NCBI RefSeq assembly: GCF_009363075.1
Contig: NZ_CP045293.1
Span: forward strand, 806,001-870,000
DNA from: Paenibacillus guangzhouensis
GTDB taxonomy: Bacteria; Bacillota; Bacilli; Paenibacillales; Paenibacillaceae
DNA length: 64,000 nt
Direction of reading: 5' to 3'
Each line of letters opens with the position of its first letter. Position 1 is the first letter of the stretch. This document shows positions 46,177 through 57,983 of the stretch, piece after piece. The notes beneath the pieces are model-generated. The model ran no database searches. It was not told where the DNA came from and saw only the letters and a program-made list of their open reading frames with translations. Both the position numbers and the translations under genes were made by a program.

Positions 46177-47061
46177 ATGCAGAACTTGTATTGGAAATGG
46201 CAATTCAAATCAGCGCCGTATTGGTTTATTGCTCCGTTCGTGATTTGTTTCATTATCTTTGTTTTTTTACCTTTTACGTATTCGGTGTATCTCAGCTTTA
46301 ATGAATGGCATGGGCAAGAGACGAAGACCTTCGTCGGTCTTGCGAATTATGTCACCTTGCTGAAGAGCGGTGATTTCTGGCAATCGATTGTGAATAGCGT
46401 CCTCATCTTCGTGCTGTATGTACCCGTCATGCTGGCGCTTGCGCTGATCTTCGCGGCATGCCTGAGCGCGACTTGGATGAAGTGGACTGGATTTTTCAGA
46501 ACGGTATTTTTCATTCCGAATATTACTTCCGTCGTCGCGATCTCCTTTGTGTTCTTGCTGATCTTTAACGCTGACCAAGGAATTCTCAATCAAATATTGA
46601 TGTCGCTCGGGCTGCTCGACGAGCCGATTCGGTTCTTGGAGACGCCTTGGTGGGCAAGGGTGTCCGTCGCGATCCTCGTCATCTTCCGGTGGACGGGATA
46701 CAACATGATCTTGTTGTTAGGCGGTATTCAAGGCATCTCAAAGTCGCTGTATGAGGCAGCCAAAGTGGATGGCGCCAATGGTATTCAATCCTTCTGGCAT
46801 ATTACGTTACCACTGATGCGGCGATTGCTTGCTTTCTGTACGATCCTCTCGACGCTAGGTACGTTCTCGCTCTTCACGGAGCCGTTCATCCTAACGGGTG
46901 GCGGGCCGAACATGGCGACGACGACACCGGTCGTCTTGATCTACAACGAGAGCTTCAAAAATTTGAATATGGGGTACGCGTCGACGATCTCCATCTTCTT
47001 CTTCATTCTGATGATGATTCTATCCTTGGTGCAGCTCAGGCTGTTCCGGGAACGTGACTAG
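46177..47061 (+). CDS. ABC sugar transporter permease (MalF/UgpA type)
   Basis: 294 residues and six predicted helices. The EAA loop YEAAKVDGANGIQSFWHITLPLMRR is the ATPase contact motif. ATG at 46177 follows GGGGGAGAG. It forms the translocation pore with the next gene, 12 bases later. Confidence 0.94.
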   Translation: MQNLYWKWQFKSAPYWFIAPFVICFIIFVFLPFTYSVYLSFNEWHGQETKTFVGLANYVTLLKSGDFWQSIVNSVLIFVLYVPVMLALALIFAACLSATWMKWTGFFRTVFFIPNITSVVAISFVFLLIFNADQGILNQILMSLGLLDEPIRFLETPWWARVSVAILVIFRWTGYNMILLLGGIQGISKSLYEAAKVDGANGIQSFWHITLPLMRRLLAFCTILSTLGTFSLFTEPFILTGGGPNMATTTPVVLIYNESFKNLNMGYASTISIFFFILMMILSLVQLRLFRERD

Positions 47062-47073
47062 GAGGCGAGGGAC

Positions 47074-47901
47074 ATGAGAGTTCAGACGAGAATATTTTCC
47101 ATCGCCATGTTCGTCATCTTCCTTGAATTCGCGGCAGCGTTCCTCTTCCCGTTCGCATGGATGATCAGTTCTTCCTTCAAGGAGAAGAGCGAAATCTTCG
47201 CCCATCCGCCGGTATGGATTCCTGCGAAGCTGCACTTGGAGAACTTCACGATTTTGTTCACAGAGAAAGATTTTGGACGCGTCATTCTGAACAGCTTGTT
47301 CACCGCGATCACGGGGACCGTCGGTGGTTTGTTCTTCTGCTCGATGGCCGGGTTCGCTTTCGCGAAATACCAGTTCCGCGGCAAAGGATTGCTATTCGGA
47401 CTCGTCCTCGCTTCGCTCATGATTCCGATGGAATCGAGTCTGGTTCCGTTGTTCGTGATCTACCGCGATCTCGGCATGATCGACCAGCTGTGGGGCGTCA
47501 TTCTGCCGCGGCTCACAAGCGCATTCGGGATCTTCTACATGCGGCAGTACTGCATGACGATCGAGAATGAATTGCTCGAAGCTTCCCGAATTGATGGATG
47601 CTCAGAAGCGCGGATTTACTTCCGAATTGTCGCGCCGATCCTGATACCTGCGTTCGCAAGCCTCGGGATTATCTTCTTCGTCGAAGAGTGGAACAACTTT
47701 TTGTGGCCGACGATCATCCTGCGGTCCCAAGAGAATCTGACACTTGCGGTGGCCATTCGCGCCCTGCAATCCGGTGTTCGAACGCCATATAACTTGATTA
47801 TGTCAGGCTCGGTCATCAGCGTGGTGCCGATGCTGCTCGCGATCTTCATCTTCCAGAAGCAGATTATCGCGGGGCTGACGGAAGGCACGATCAAAGGATA
47901 A
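47074..47901 (+). CDS. ABC sugar transporter permease (MalG/UgpE type)
   Basis: 275 residues and six helices. The EAA loop is LEASRIDGCSEARIYFRIVAPILIPA. The family motif SLVPLFVIYRDLGMIDQLWGVILP precedes it. It follows the first permease by 12 bases, and the response regulator gene comes 34 bases later, so one transcript is likely. Confidence 0.94.
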   Translation: MRVQTRIFSIAMFVIFLEFAAAFLFPFAWMISSSFKEKSEIFAHPPVWIPAKLHLENFTILFTEKDFGRVILNSLFTAITGTVGGLFFCSMAGFAFAKYQFRGKGLLFGLVLASLMIPMESSLVPLFVIYRDLGMIDQLWGVILPRLTSAFGIFYMRQYCMTIENELLEASRIDGCSEARIYFRIVAPILIPAFASLGIIFFVEEWNNFLWPTIILRSQENLTLAVAIRALQSGVRTPYNLIMSGSVISVVPMLLAIFIFQKQIIAGLTEGTIKG

Positions 47902-47935
47902 TGTACTGCACTTGCGGGTGAGGAGGCGTTGCCGC

Positions 47936-49120
47936 TTGGCCATTCGGAACATGAAGGTACTCATCGTCGATGACGAATTAATCGTCCGCCAAGGACTTCG
48001 GGCCACGGTGGACTGGGGGCGGTACGGCATGGAAGTTGTAGCGGACGCCCCCAATGGACTTAAAGGCTGGGAAGCATTCTTGCAATATAAGCCGGATGTT
48101 GTGATCACTGACATTGTGATGCCGAAACTCAATGGGCTTGAACTTGCCAGACGCGTGAAGCAGGCGGCGAGCGAGACCCAGATCCTCCTGCTGAGCTGCC
48201 ACGAAGATTTCTCGTATGCGCAGCAGGGGTTCCGCATCGGCGCATCAGGTTATGTGCTCAAGACGGCGCTCGACGAAGAAGAGCTCGGATATTACTTGCG
48301 GCAATTCGAGCAGCAATTCCGGCAGCGCAGTCAGGAGCAAGGAGAGTCGTTGAACGAGGCAAGAGACCGCCAAGCGCAGATCTATTCGTGGCTTGGCGGC
48401 TTCACCTCCGATATCGAGGAGCATCTTGCGCGATGGTTCCAGACCGACTGGGCATGGATGCAGGGAGGGTGTCGAATGTACCTGATCCGGTCCGATAGCG
48501 AACAGACGCTGAATCCAGCGGATTGGGTGGGTATGGAACAAGCCGTCGGGCTGCCAAACGAACGAATTCCATGCGGGAAGGGGCGCGATCTGTTCCTATG
48601 CAAGCCGGAGGCGGATGAGTTGGTCATGTTCCGGCTCAAGGCGGCCAAGAGTCAGAACAAGAAGCTGACCTGGCAGGCGGATGGTCCAATCCACACGCAT
48701 GAAGCATGGATTCTCATCGTGATGCAGTTGTATCGCCAAGATGAGCTCTGGCGGAAATACGATGTCTGGAATGATGCATGGCCTGAACCGATCACGCAAG
48801 CCGTTCAGCTGATTCTGAAGGATGAAGGGAGCAGCATGTCGGTTGCGGAACTCGCGGATGCAGTCGGCTTCAGCCGAAGCCACTTCAGCACGTTGTTCAA
48901 GCGGGTCGTTGGCGAGAACATCATCGATTTCCAGAGCAAAATGAAACTTCATAAAGCCGAGTATATGCTCCTCACTACGCTGATGAGTGTGAGTGAGATA
49001 TCGGAGCATCTAGGCATGATTGACGCCAATTATTTCAGCAAATGGTTCAAGCGTGTTACGGGATTATCCCCGAGCCAATATCGCTCCAGCAAAAAAAACG
49101 TCATTAATGAACTGACTTAA
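47936..49120 (+). CDS. AraC-type two-component response regulator (YesN-like)
   Basis: I prefer a TTG start at 47936 (MAIRNMKVLIVDDELIVRQ), 9 bases after AGGAGG, giving 394 residues; ATG 47951 is also possible. Receiver domain (about 1-125) with phospho-Asp in DVVITDIVMPKLNG. The linker is shorter than in most YesN proteins. AraC DNA-binding domain at the C-terminus (MSVAELADAVGFSRSHFSTLFKRVVGENII...YFSKWFKRVTGLSPSQYR). It probably activates the cluster in response to the kinase at 42898. Confidence 0.93.
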   Translation: MAIRNMKVLIVDDELIVRQGLRATVDWGRYGMEVVADAPNGLKGWEAFLQYKPDVVITDIVMPKLNGLELARRVKQAASETQILLLSCHEDFSYAQQGFRIGASGYVLKTALDEEELGYYLRQFEQQFRQRSQEQGESLNEARDRQAQIYSWLGGFTSDIEEHLARWFQTDWAWMQGGCRMYLIRSDSEQTLNPADWVGMEQAVGLPNERIPCGKGRDLFLCKPEADELVMFRLKAAKSQNKKLTWQADGPIHTHEAWILIVMQLYRQDELWRKYDVWNDAWPEPITQAVQLILKDEGSSMSVAELADAVGFSRSHFSTLFKRVVGENIIDFQSKMKLHKAEYMLLTTLMSVSEISEHLGMIDANYFSKWFKRVTGLSPSQYRSSKKNVINELT

Positions 49121-53051
<3,931 letters not shown>

Positions 53052-53079
53052 ACCATAATATTACGAATGAGGTGATCGC

Positions 53080-54504
53080 ATGGAAACGCGTAGAAAAGCT
53101 AGTGTACATCCTTATATTCCAAATATGATTCCTGAAGTGCAGCGCCAAATGCTCGATGAAATCGGCGTTGAACGGATCCAGGACTTATACGACATTATTC
53201 CCGACGCCATTAAGATGGATCGGTTAATGGATCTGCCTCCTGCCTTATCCGAATTCGAATTGAAACGGGAGATCGACAAGCTGCTGCAGAAGAACAAGAG
53301 CGCGAACGAGACGATCAACTTCCTCGGCGCAGGCTGCTGGCAGCACTTCATCCCGGCCGTATGCGATGAGATTAATCAGCGCTCGGAATTCGTGACGGCC
53401 TACGCCGGTGAGCCTTATGAAGATAAAGGGCGATTCCAATCGCTCTTCGAATACCAGAGCTTGGTGGCCGAGCTTGTCGATATGGATGTTGTCAATGTAC
53501 CTACATTCGACTGGGCCCAAGCTGCATCGACATCGCTTCGCATGGCGTCTCGGATTACGGGACGCACGGAAGTCTTGCTTCCTGCGACGATCGATCGCGA
53601 TAAGCTAATGATTATCGCGAACTATATTACGCCGCAGTTGTCTTATCAGCTCGTTGCGTTTAATGATCCTTCAGGCGAGCTGGATCTTGAAGACTTGAAG
53701 GCAAAGGTCGGTCCGAACACGGCGGCTGTTTACTTCGAGAACCCGACATTCCTTGGTACGATTGAATCACAAGGTCAACAAATCGCAGATATCGCTCACG
53801 CAGCAGGCGCACTCTATGTCGTCGGCGTGGATCCAAGCTCGCTTGGCGTCTTGAAGCCGCCTAGCCAATACGGCGCAGATATTATCTGCGGCGACCTTCA
53901 GCCGTTAGGCATGCACATGAACTATGGCGGGGGTCAGGCTGGCTTCATCGCTACACGGGATGAAGAGAAATTCGTCATGGAATACCCATCCCGCCTGTTC
54001 GGAATTGCACCGACGATTGTGGAAGGCGAATATGGCTTCGGCGATGTCGCTTATGAGCGTACTTCCTTCGCACACCGCGAGACGGGCAAAGAGTCCGTTG
54101 GTACCCAGACGGCGCTATGGGGAATTACAGCGGGCGTCTACCTGGCTCTGCTTGGCCCTTACGGCATGCAGGAGCTCGGACAGACGATCATGCAGAAATC
54201 GCAGTATGCTGCTGACCTGCTTGCAGCGATTGACGGCGTTAAGATTCGTCTACAATCGACCTTCTTCAAGGAGTTCGTCGTTGATTTTAACGGCACGGGC
54301 AAGACGGTTCGTGAGATTCATCAGCAATTGCTAGCGGAAGGCATCCAAGGCGGTAAGGATCTCTCGGAAGATTTCCCAGAACTCGGTCAATGTGCGTTGT
54401 ATTGCGTCACCGAAGTTCATGCGCAAGAAGAATTAGAGACACTCGCTGCAGCCATTAAGACAGCATGTGCTATTCAAGTGAAGGAAGAGGTGGAGTCGGT
54501 ATGA
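53080..54504 (+). CDS. gcvPA: Divergent glycine-decarboxylase subunit 1-like protein (GcvPA family)
   Basis: The 474-residue protein follows the GcvPA layout: IPEVQRQMLDEIGVERIQDLYDIIP, INFLGAGCWQHFIPAVCDEI, RSEFVTAYAGEPYEDKGRFQSLFEYQSLVAEL and the terminal FPELGQCALYCVTEVH. In the Bacillus-type protein (about 450 residues) the corresponding centre has TPYQPEISQGELQAIFE and SMYDGGTA, where this one has YEDKGRF and TFDWAQAAS. In standard systems the subunit is part of the P-protein that decarboxylates glycine and passes the aminomethyl group to GcvH. Here neither gcvT nor gcvH is adjacent, and the gene sits 28 bases after an SDR in a sugar cluster. The end overlaps the next gene (ATGA). Confidence 0.8.
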   Translation: METRRKASVHPYIPNMIPEVQRQMLDEIGVERIQDLYDIIPDAIKMDRLMDLPPALSEFELKREIDKLLQKNKSANETINFLGAGCWQHFIPAVCDEINQRSEFVTAYAGEPYEDKGRFQSLFEYQSLVAELVDMDVVNVPTFDWAQAASTSLRMASRITGRTEVLLPATIDRDKLMIIANYITPQLSYQLVAFNDPSGELDLEDLKAKVGPNTAAVYFENPTFLGTIESQGQQIADIAHAAGALYVVGVDPSSLGVLKPPSQYGADIICGDLQPLGMHMNYGGGQAGFIATRDEEKFVMEYPSRLFGIAPTIVEGEYGFGDVAYERTSFAHRETGKESVGTQTALWGITAGVYLALLGPYGMQELGQTIMQKSQYAADLLAAIDGVKIRLQSTFFKEFVVDFNGTGKTVREIHQQLLAEGIQGGKDLSEDFPELGQCALYCVTEVHAQEELETLAAAIKTACAIQVKEEVESV

Positions 54505-56063
54505 AACGGATCGTTAGAAATCATAAAGTGAGAAATTTCCATCAAGCGAAATGGGATGAGCCGATCATATTCGAGCTTCACAAGCCGGGTGAACGCGGCG
54601 TGGAAGTCCCCCAAGCGGAGGCGATGATTGAATCGATAGTTGGAGACGGGATCTCTCGTATTCCGGATACGATGAAACGTACGGCGCTTCCAGCGCTGCC
54701 GGAGATTGGCCAAGCGAAAGTGCTTCGTCACTATCTTAGACTCTCCCAAGAGACGATGGGCTCCGACTTCAACGTTGAGATCGGTCAAGGGACTTGTACG
54801 ATGAAGTATATCCCACGCATCAATGAGATGATGATTCGCACTCCGAAGATCATGGATCTACATCCGCTGCAAGACGTCAGCAGCTCACAAGGCATTCTGG
54901 AAGTATTCTACAAGCTGGACCTTGCAATGCGCGAAATTTCCGGCATGGACAAATTTACATTCCAACCGAGCTCTGGCACGCAGGCTTTGCTCGCGATGGC
55001 TTCGATCGTGCGCGCGTATCATGATTCCAGAGGCGAGGGCGAGCAGCGCAATGAGATCATTACGACGATCTTCTCGCATCCATCTCAAGCGGCAACGGCG
55101 GTCGTGAAGGGCTATAAGATTATTACGCTTTATCCGGATGCTGACGGCTTCCCAGATATTGAAGAGCTGAAGAAAGTTATCTCTCCTCGTACCGCTGGTT
55201 TCGTCGTGGCGAATCCGGAAGATACAGGTATTTATAATCCAAGAATCAAAGAGTTTACGGACCTTGTTCATGAAGCGGGCGGTATTTGCTATTATGATCA
55301 GGCGAATGCGAACGGACTGCTTGGCGTGACACGCGCGAAGGAAGCAGGCTTCGATATGTGCTTCTTCAATCTGCACAAGACGTTTGCGGCACCGCATATG
55401 TGCGGTGGTCCAGCCACAGGGGCGCTTGGCGTCGTCGATGCGCTGACCCCGTTCCTACCGGGCCCGATCGTAGAATACGACGGTGAGCGCTACGATCTGA
55501 AGGAAGTGGGCGACTTAAGTATCGGTAAGGTCCGCAGCTTCCACGGGGTCGCACAGACTGTGCTGCGCTCGTACGCATGGGTTCGCAGCCTAGGCGCGGA
55601 AGGCCTGCGTCAAGTGGCGCATACGGCCGTGCTGAACAATAACTATTTGTACCATAAGATATTGAAAATCCGCGGTGCTTCTGCTCCGTATGTCAAAGGA
55701 AACCGCTTAGAGCAGGTTCGATACAGCTGGGAGCAAATGACGGAGGAGACGGGGGTAACAACAGAAGATGTTACACGCCGGATGTGCGACTTTGGCCTTC
55801 ATTACTGGACTAGTCATCATCCGTACGTCGTACCGCAGCCGTTCACGCTCGAACCAACCGAGTCCTACTCCAAAGAGGACCTGGATGAATACATCAATGC
55901 CTTACAGCAAATCTCGGACGAAGCATACAGCAATCCTGAGATCGTGAAGACTGCACCGACACGCAGCACGGTACACCGGATCGAGGATTCGAGCTTCGAT
56001 GATCCGAAAGAATGGTGCATCACATGGAGAGCATACTTGAAGAAGACGACACCTAACGAGTAG
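54501..56063 (+). CDS. gcvPB: Divergent glycine-decarboxylase subunit 2-like PLP enzyme (GcvPB family)
   Basis: From ATG 54501, which overlaps the previous stop, the protein has 520 residues (usual size about 490). The PLP lysine is K293 in FNLHKTFAAPHMCGGPATGALG, and GTCTMKYIPRINEMM and YDQAN keep the family frame. Regions that shape the substrate pocket in ordinary GcvPB differ: the PAAGAHGE-type segment is PSSGTQALL (157-163), and SAHGTNPAS is FSHPSQAAT (191-199, His kept). I infer a related PLP-dependent decarboxylase or lyase with another substrate; glycine remains possible. Confidence 0.8.
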   Translation: MKRIVRNHKVRNFHQAKWDEPIIFELHKPGERGVEVPQAEAMIESIVGDGISRIPDTMKRTALPALPEIGQAKVLRHYLRLSQETMGSDFNVEIGQGTCTMKYIPRINEMMIRTPKIMDLHPLQDVSSSQGILEVFYKLDLAMREISGMDKFTFQPSSGTQALLAMASIVRAYHDSRGEGEQRNEIITTIFSHPSQAATAVVKGYKIITLYPDADGFPDIEELKKVISPRTAGFVVANPEDTGIYNPRIKEFTDLVHEAGGICYYDQANANGLLGVTRAKEAGFDMCFFNLHKTFAAPHMCGGPATGALGVVDALTPFLPGPIVEYDGERYDLKEVGDLSIGKVRSFHGVAQTVLRSYAWVRSLGAEGLRQVAHTAVLNNNYLYHKILKIRGASAPYVKGNRLEQVRYSWEQMTEETGVTTEDVTRRMCDFGLHYWTSHHPYVVPQPFTLEPTESYSKEDLDEYINALQQISDEAYSNPEIVKTAPTRSTVHRIEDSSFDDPKEWCITWRAYLKKTTPNE

Positions 56064-56090
56064 TGATGCGCGAATAAGTGCATGCATAGA

Positions 56091-56133
56091 GCCTAGCTTC
56101 TGCCCAATGACGGCATGAGGCTAGGTTTTTTTT
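56091..56133 (+). terminator. Terminator of the galactoside-GcvP-like cluster
   Basis: Arms gcctagc and aggctaggt region, with an inner tgcc/ggca stem, then eight T. Confidence 0.75.
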
Positions 56134-56185
56134 GTATTTAGCTGATATCAGGACAAAATAATAATTTACAATATTAGTTAAAAGT

Positions 56186-56213
56186 GATATCATAAAGATA
56201 TCTTAGAGATATT
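56186..56213. promoter_or_regulatory. Three GATATC/T repeats spaced 11 bp, candidate operator
   Basis: GATATC at 56186-56191, GATATC at 56197-56202 and GATATT at 56208-56213 start exactly 11 bases apart, one helical turn. They end one base before the AAGGAG that serves the SPFH gene. Ribbon-helix-helix proteins often bind such phased short repeats, and one is encoded two genes downstream. Confidence 0.5.
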
Positions 56214-56228
56214 AAGGAGTGAGCTGGT

Positions 56229-57095
56229 ATGTTACTTGAGAAGAAAAGTCCTTCTGTGAATGGGTTTTGGGGGTTATTGCTAGCACTTATCGCCATCGGT
56301 GTTGGCGTGTACGTCCTCGTAGCGGGGGGCAGTGATTCGAACGGTCTATTGATTGCTTTAGGGGTTGTTCTGGAGGTTGTCGCCTTGATCTTGCTCACGG
56401 GGCTCACCATTGTTCAGCCGAATCAAGCGAATGTGATTACGTTTTTCGGTCAATATTTAGGTGTTATACGCGAGAGCGGCTTCTATATGACGATTCCTTT
56501 CTCGTCCCACAAGAAAGTGTCCTTGCGTGTTCGTAACTTCAATAGCGCGAAATTAAAAGTGAATGATGTGGAAGGGAATCCAATCGAGATTGCGGCGGTT
56601 GTTGTCTTCTCCGTTGTGGATTCGGCGAAAGCGTTGTTTGAAGTGGATGAATACGAGACATTTGTCGAAATTCAGAGCGAGACGGCACTGCGTCACGTGG
56701 CAAGCAAATATCCGTATGATGCGGTGGATGGCGCAGGGTTCTCGCTGCGCAGCAATGCGGAAGAGATCGCACTGGAGCTCAGCACGGAGCTGCAGAACCG
56801 CTTAGCGATTGCCGGGGTGAATGTGATCGAGTCACGCCTTACACATCTCGCTTATTCGACGGAAATCGCTAGCGCGATGCTGCAGCGTCAGCAGGCGACC
56901 GCTATCATTGCTGCTCGCGAGAAAATCGTAGAAGGAGCCGTATCGATGGTTCAATTGGCGATTCAGCGTCTGGAAGCAGATGGAGCGATTGAGCTTGATG
57001 AAGAGCGTAAGGCAGCGATGATTAACAATCTACTCGTCGCTGTGGTGTCGGATCGGTCTGCCCAGCCGGTAATCAATACGAGCACGCTGTATTAG
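56229..57095 (+). CDS. SPFH/Band 7 domain membrane protein
   Basis: 288 residues. Two membrane helices at about 14-33 and 40-62 precede a SPFH domain (VQPNQANVITFFGQYLGVIRESGFYMTIPFSSHKKVSLRVRNF, EIAAVVVFSVVDSAKALFEVDEYETFVEIQSETALRHVAS). Most of the coiled-coil (AEEIALELSTELQNRLAIAGVNVIESRLTHLAYSTEIASAMLQRQQATAIIAAREKIVEGA) is conserved. These proteins organise membrane microdomains. ATG at 56229 follows AAGGAGTGAGCTGGT. First of three co-oriented genes. Confidence 0.92.
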   Translation: MLLEKKSPSVNGFWGLLLALIAIGVGVYVLVAGGSDSNGLLIALGVVLEVVALILLTGLTIVQPNQANVITFFGQYLGVIRESGFYMTIPFSSHKKVSLRVRNFNSAKLKVNDVEGNPIEIAAVVVFSVVDSAKALFEVDEYETFVEIQSETALRHVASKYPYDAVDGAGFSLRSNAEEIALELSTELQNRLAIAGVNVIESRLTHLAYSTEIASAMLQRQQATAIIAAREKIVEGAVSMVQLAIQRLEADGAIELDEERKAAMINNLLVAVVSDRSAQPVINTSTLY

Positions 57096-57112
57096 AGGCG
57101 TAATCCGTACCC

Positions 57113-57307
57113 ATGGCAAGCAAGAAGAAGAGTTTCCCTCTACGCCTTGATCCGACCATTTACGAGGCTTTGGAGCGCTGGGCAGCGGATGAATTTCGAA
57201 GCGTGAATGGTCATATGGAATATTTGCTGCGTGAAGCGCTAAGAGAAGCAGGACGGCTTCCTGTGGTGAGACGGCAGCGGAAGGAGGAGGATTCGGATGG
57301 TGAATGA
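57113..57307 (+). CDS. Arc/ribbon-helix-helix-like DNA-binding protein
   Basis: 64 residues: [47 protein letters not shown]. The [17 protein letters not shown] beta-strand-helix followed by the [15 protein letters not shown] helix is the classical Arc-like RHH pattern. The C-terminus is charged. It follows the SPFH gene by 17 bases and overlaps the next gene by 11. It may autoregulate the operon at the 11-bp repeats. Confidence 0.8.
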   Translation: MASKKKSFPLRLDPTIYEALERWAADEFRSVNGHMEYLLREALREAGRLPVVRRQRKEEDSDGE

Positions 57308-57899
57308 TTCGAAGAAAGAACAGGTTCGCAAGAAATGGTGGGAGCCGAAGAGCACCGGGATTCTCCGTCAATTCGCGCATGTCTATCACGGAACCTATCA
57401 CGCCTCTGCTCTGAAAAGCTTCAGCTATACGCCTCAGCATGCATTGGTTAACTCTCGCAAAAGCGCAGGGGAGATCAAGGTCATCATCATCGAGTCAGGG
57501 AATAGTGGAGGATCGGCAGATACCGTGGAGATCTCTTATGAATTCAGGCCGCGGCGCAAGCTGGAATTCACGTTGCTGCCGACGAAACGTATGGCGAGTT
57601 GGTTGCAGCGATTGCGGCCAACATCGATGCCGAATTCAGCGATGGCGAAGCTGTATCGGGGCAGCTCGTCCCATCCGAGCATCTTCAGATCAGTGCTGAA
57701 GCACGAACAGCTGCAAGACAAGCTCCTTGAGCATCCGGATGCGGAATTAAAGCTCAGCATCAAAGATCATAAGGCGAAGCTCACGTATCGTGAACGCATC
57801 AAGAAGCTGGAAGAGCATCAGATTGCTGCGGGTGTCGAGCTGATGGAGCAGTTCATCTCAGCGCTGAGGGATCAGAGCGTGATCTATGAGACACGGTAA
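57297..57899 (+). CDS. Hypothetical protein of the SPFH operon (200 aa)
   Basis: ATG 57297 overlaps the RHH gene by 11 bases, with GGAGGAGGATTCGG as its binding site. The protein is mixed alpha/beta with a basic N-terminus ([16 protein letters not shown]) and a C-terminal helical part ([26 protein letters not shown]). No signal or membrane segment is present and no family is recognised. Conserved linkage with SPFH and RHH genes would be worth testing. Confidence 0.8.
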   Translation: MVNDSKKEQVRKKWWEPKSTGILRQFAHVYHGTYHASALKSFSYTPQHALVNSRKSAGEIKVIIIESGNSGGSADTVEISYEFRPRRKLEFTLLPTKRMASWLQRLRPTSMPNSAMAKLYRGSSSHPSIFRSVLKHEQLQDKLLEHPDAELKLSIKDHKAKLTYRERIKKLEEHQIAAGVELMEQFISALRDQSVIYETR

Positions 57900-57924
57900 G
57901 CATAGCCAATAACGATATATAACG

Positions 57925-57971
57925 AAGGGACCGCCTTCAAGTTCATTTTGAACTTCGAGGCGGTCCCTTTT
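57925..57971. terminator. Bidirectional terminator between convergent operons
   Basis: Long arms aagggaccgcc and ggcggtccctt, with an inner caagttc/gaactt stem and T-rich flank. Confidence 0.85.
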
Positions 57972-57983
57972 ATACGTGGATGA

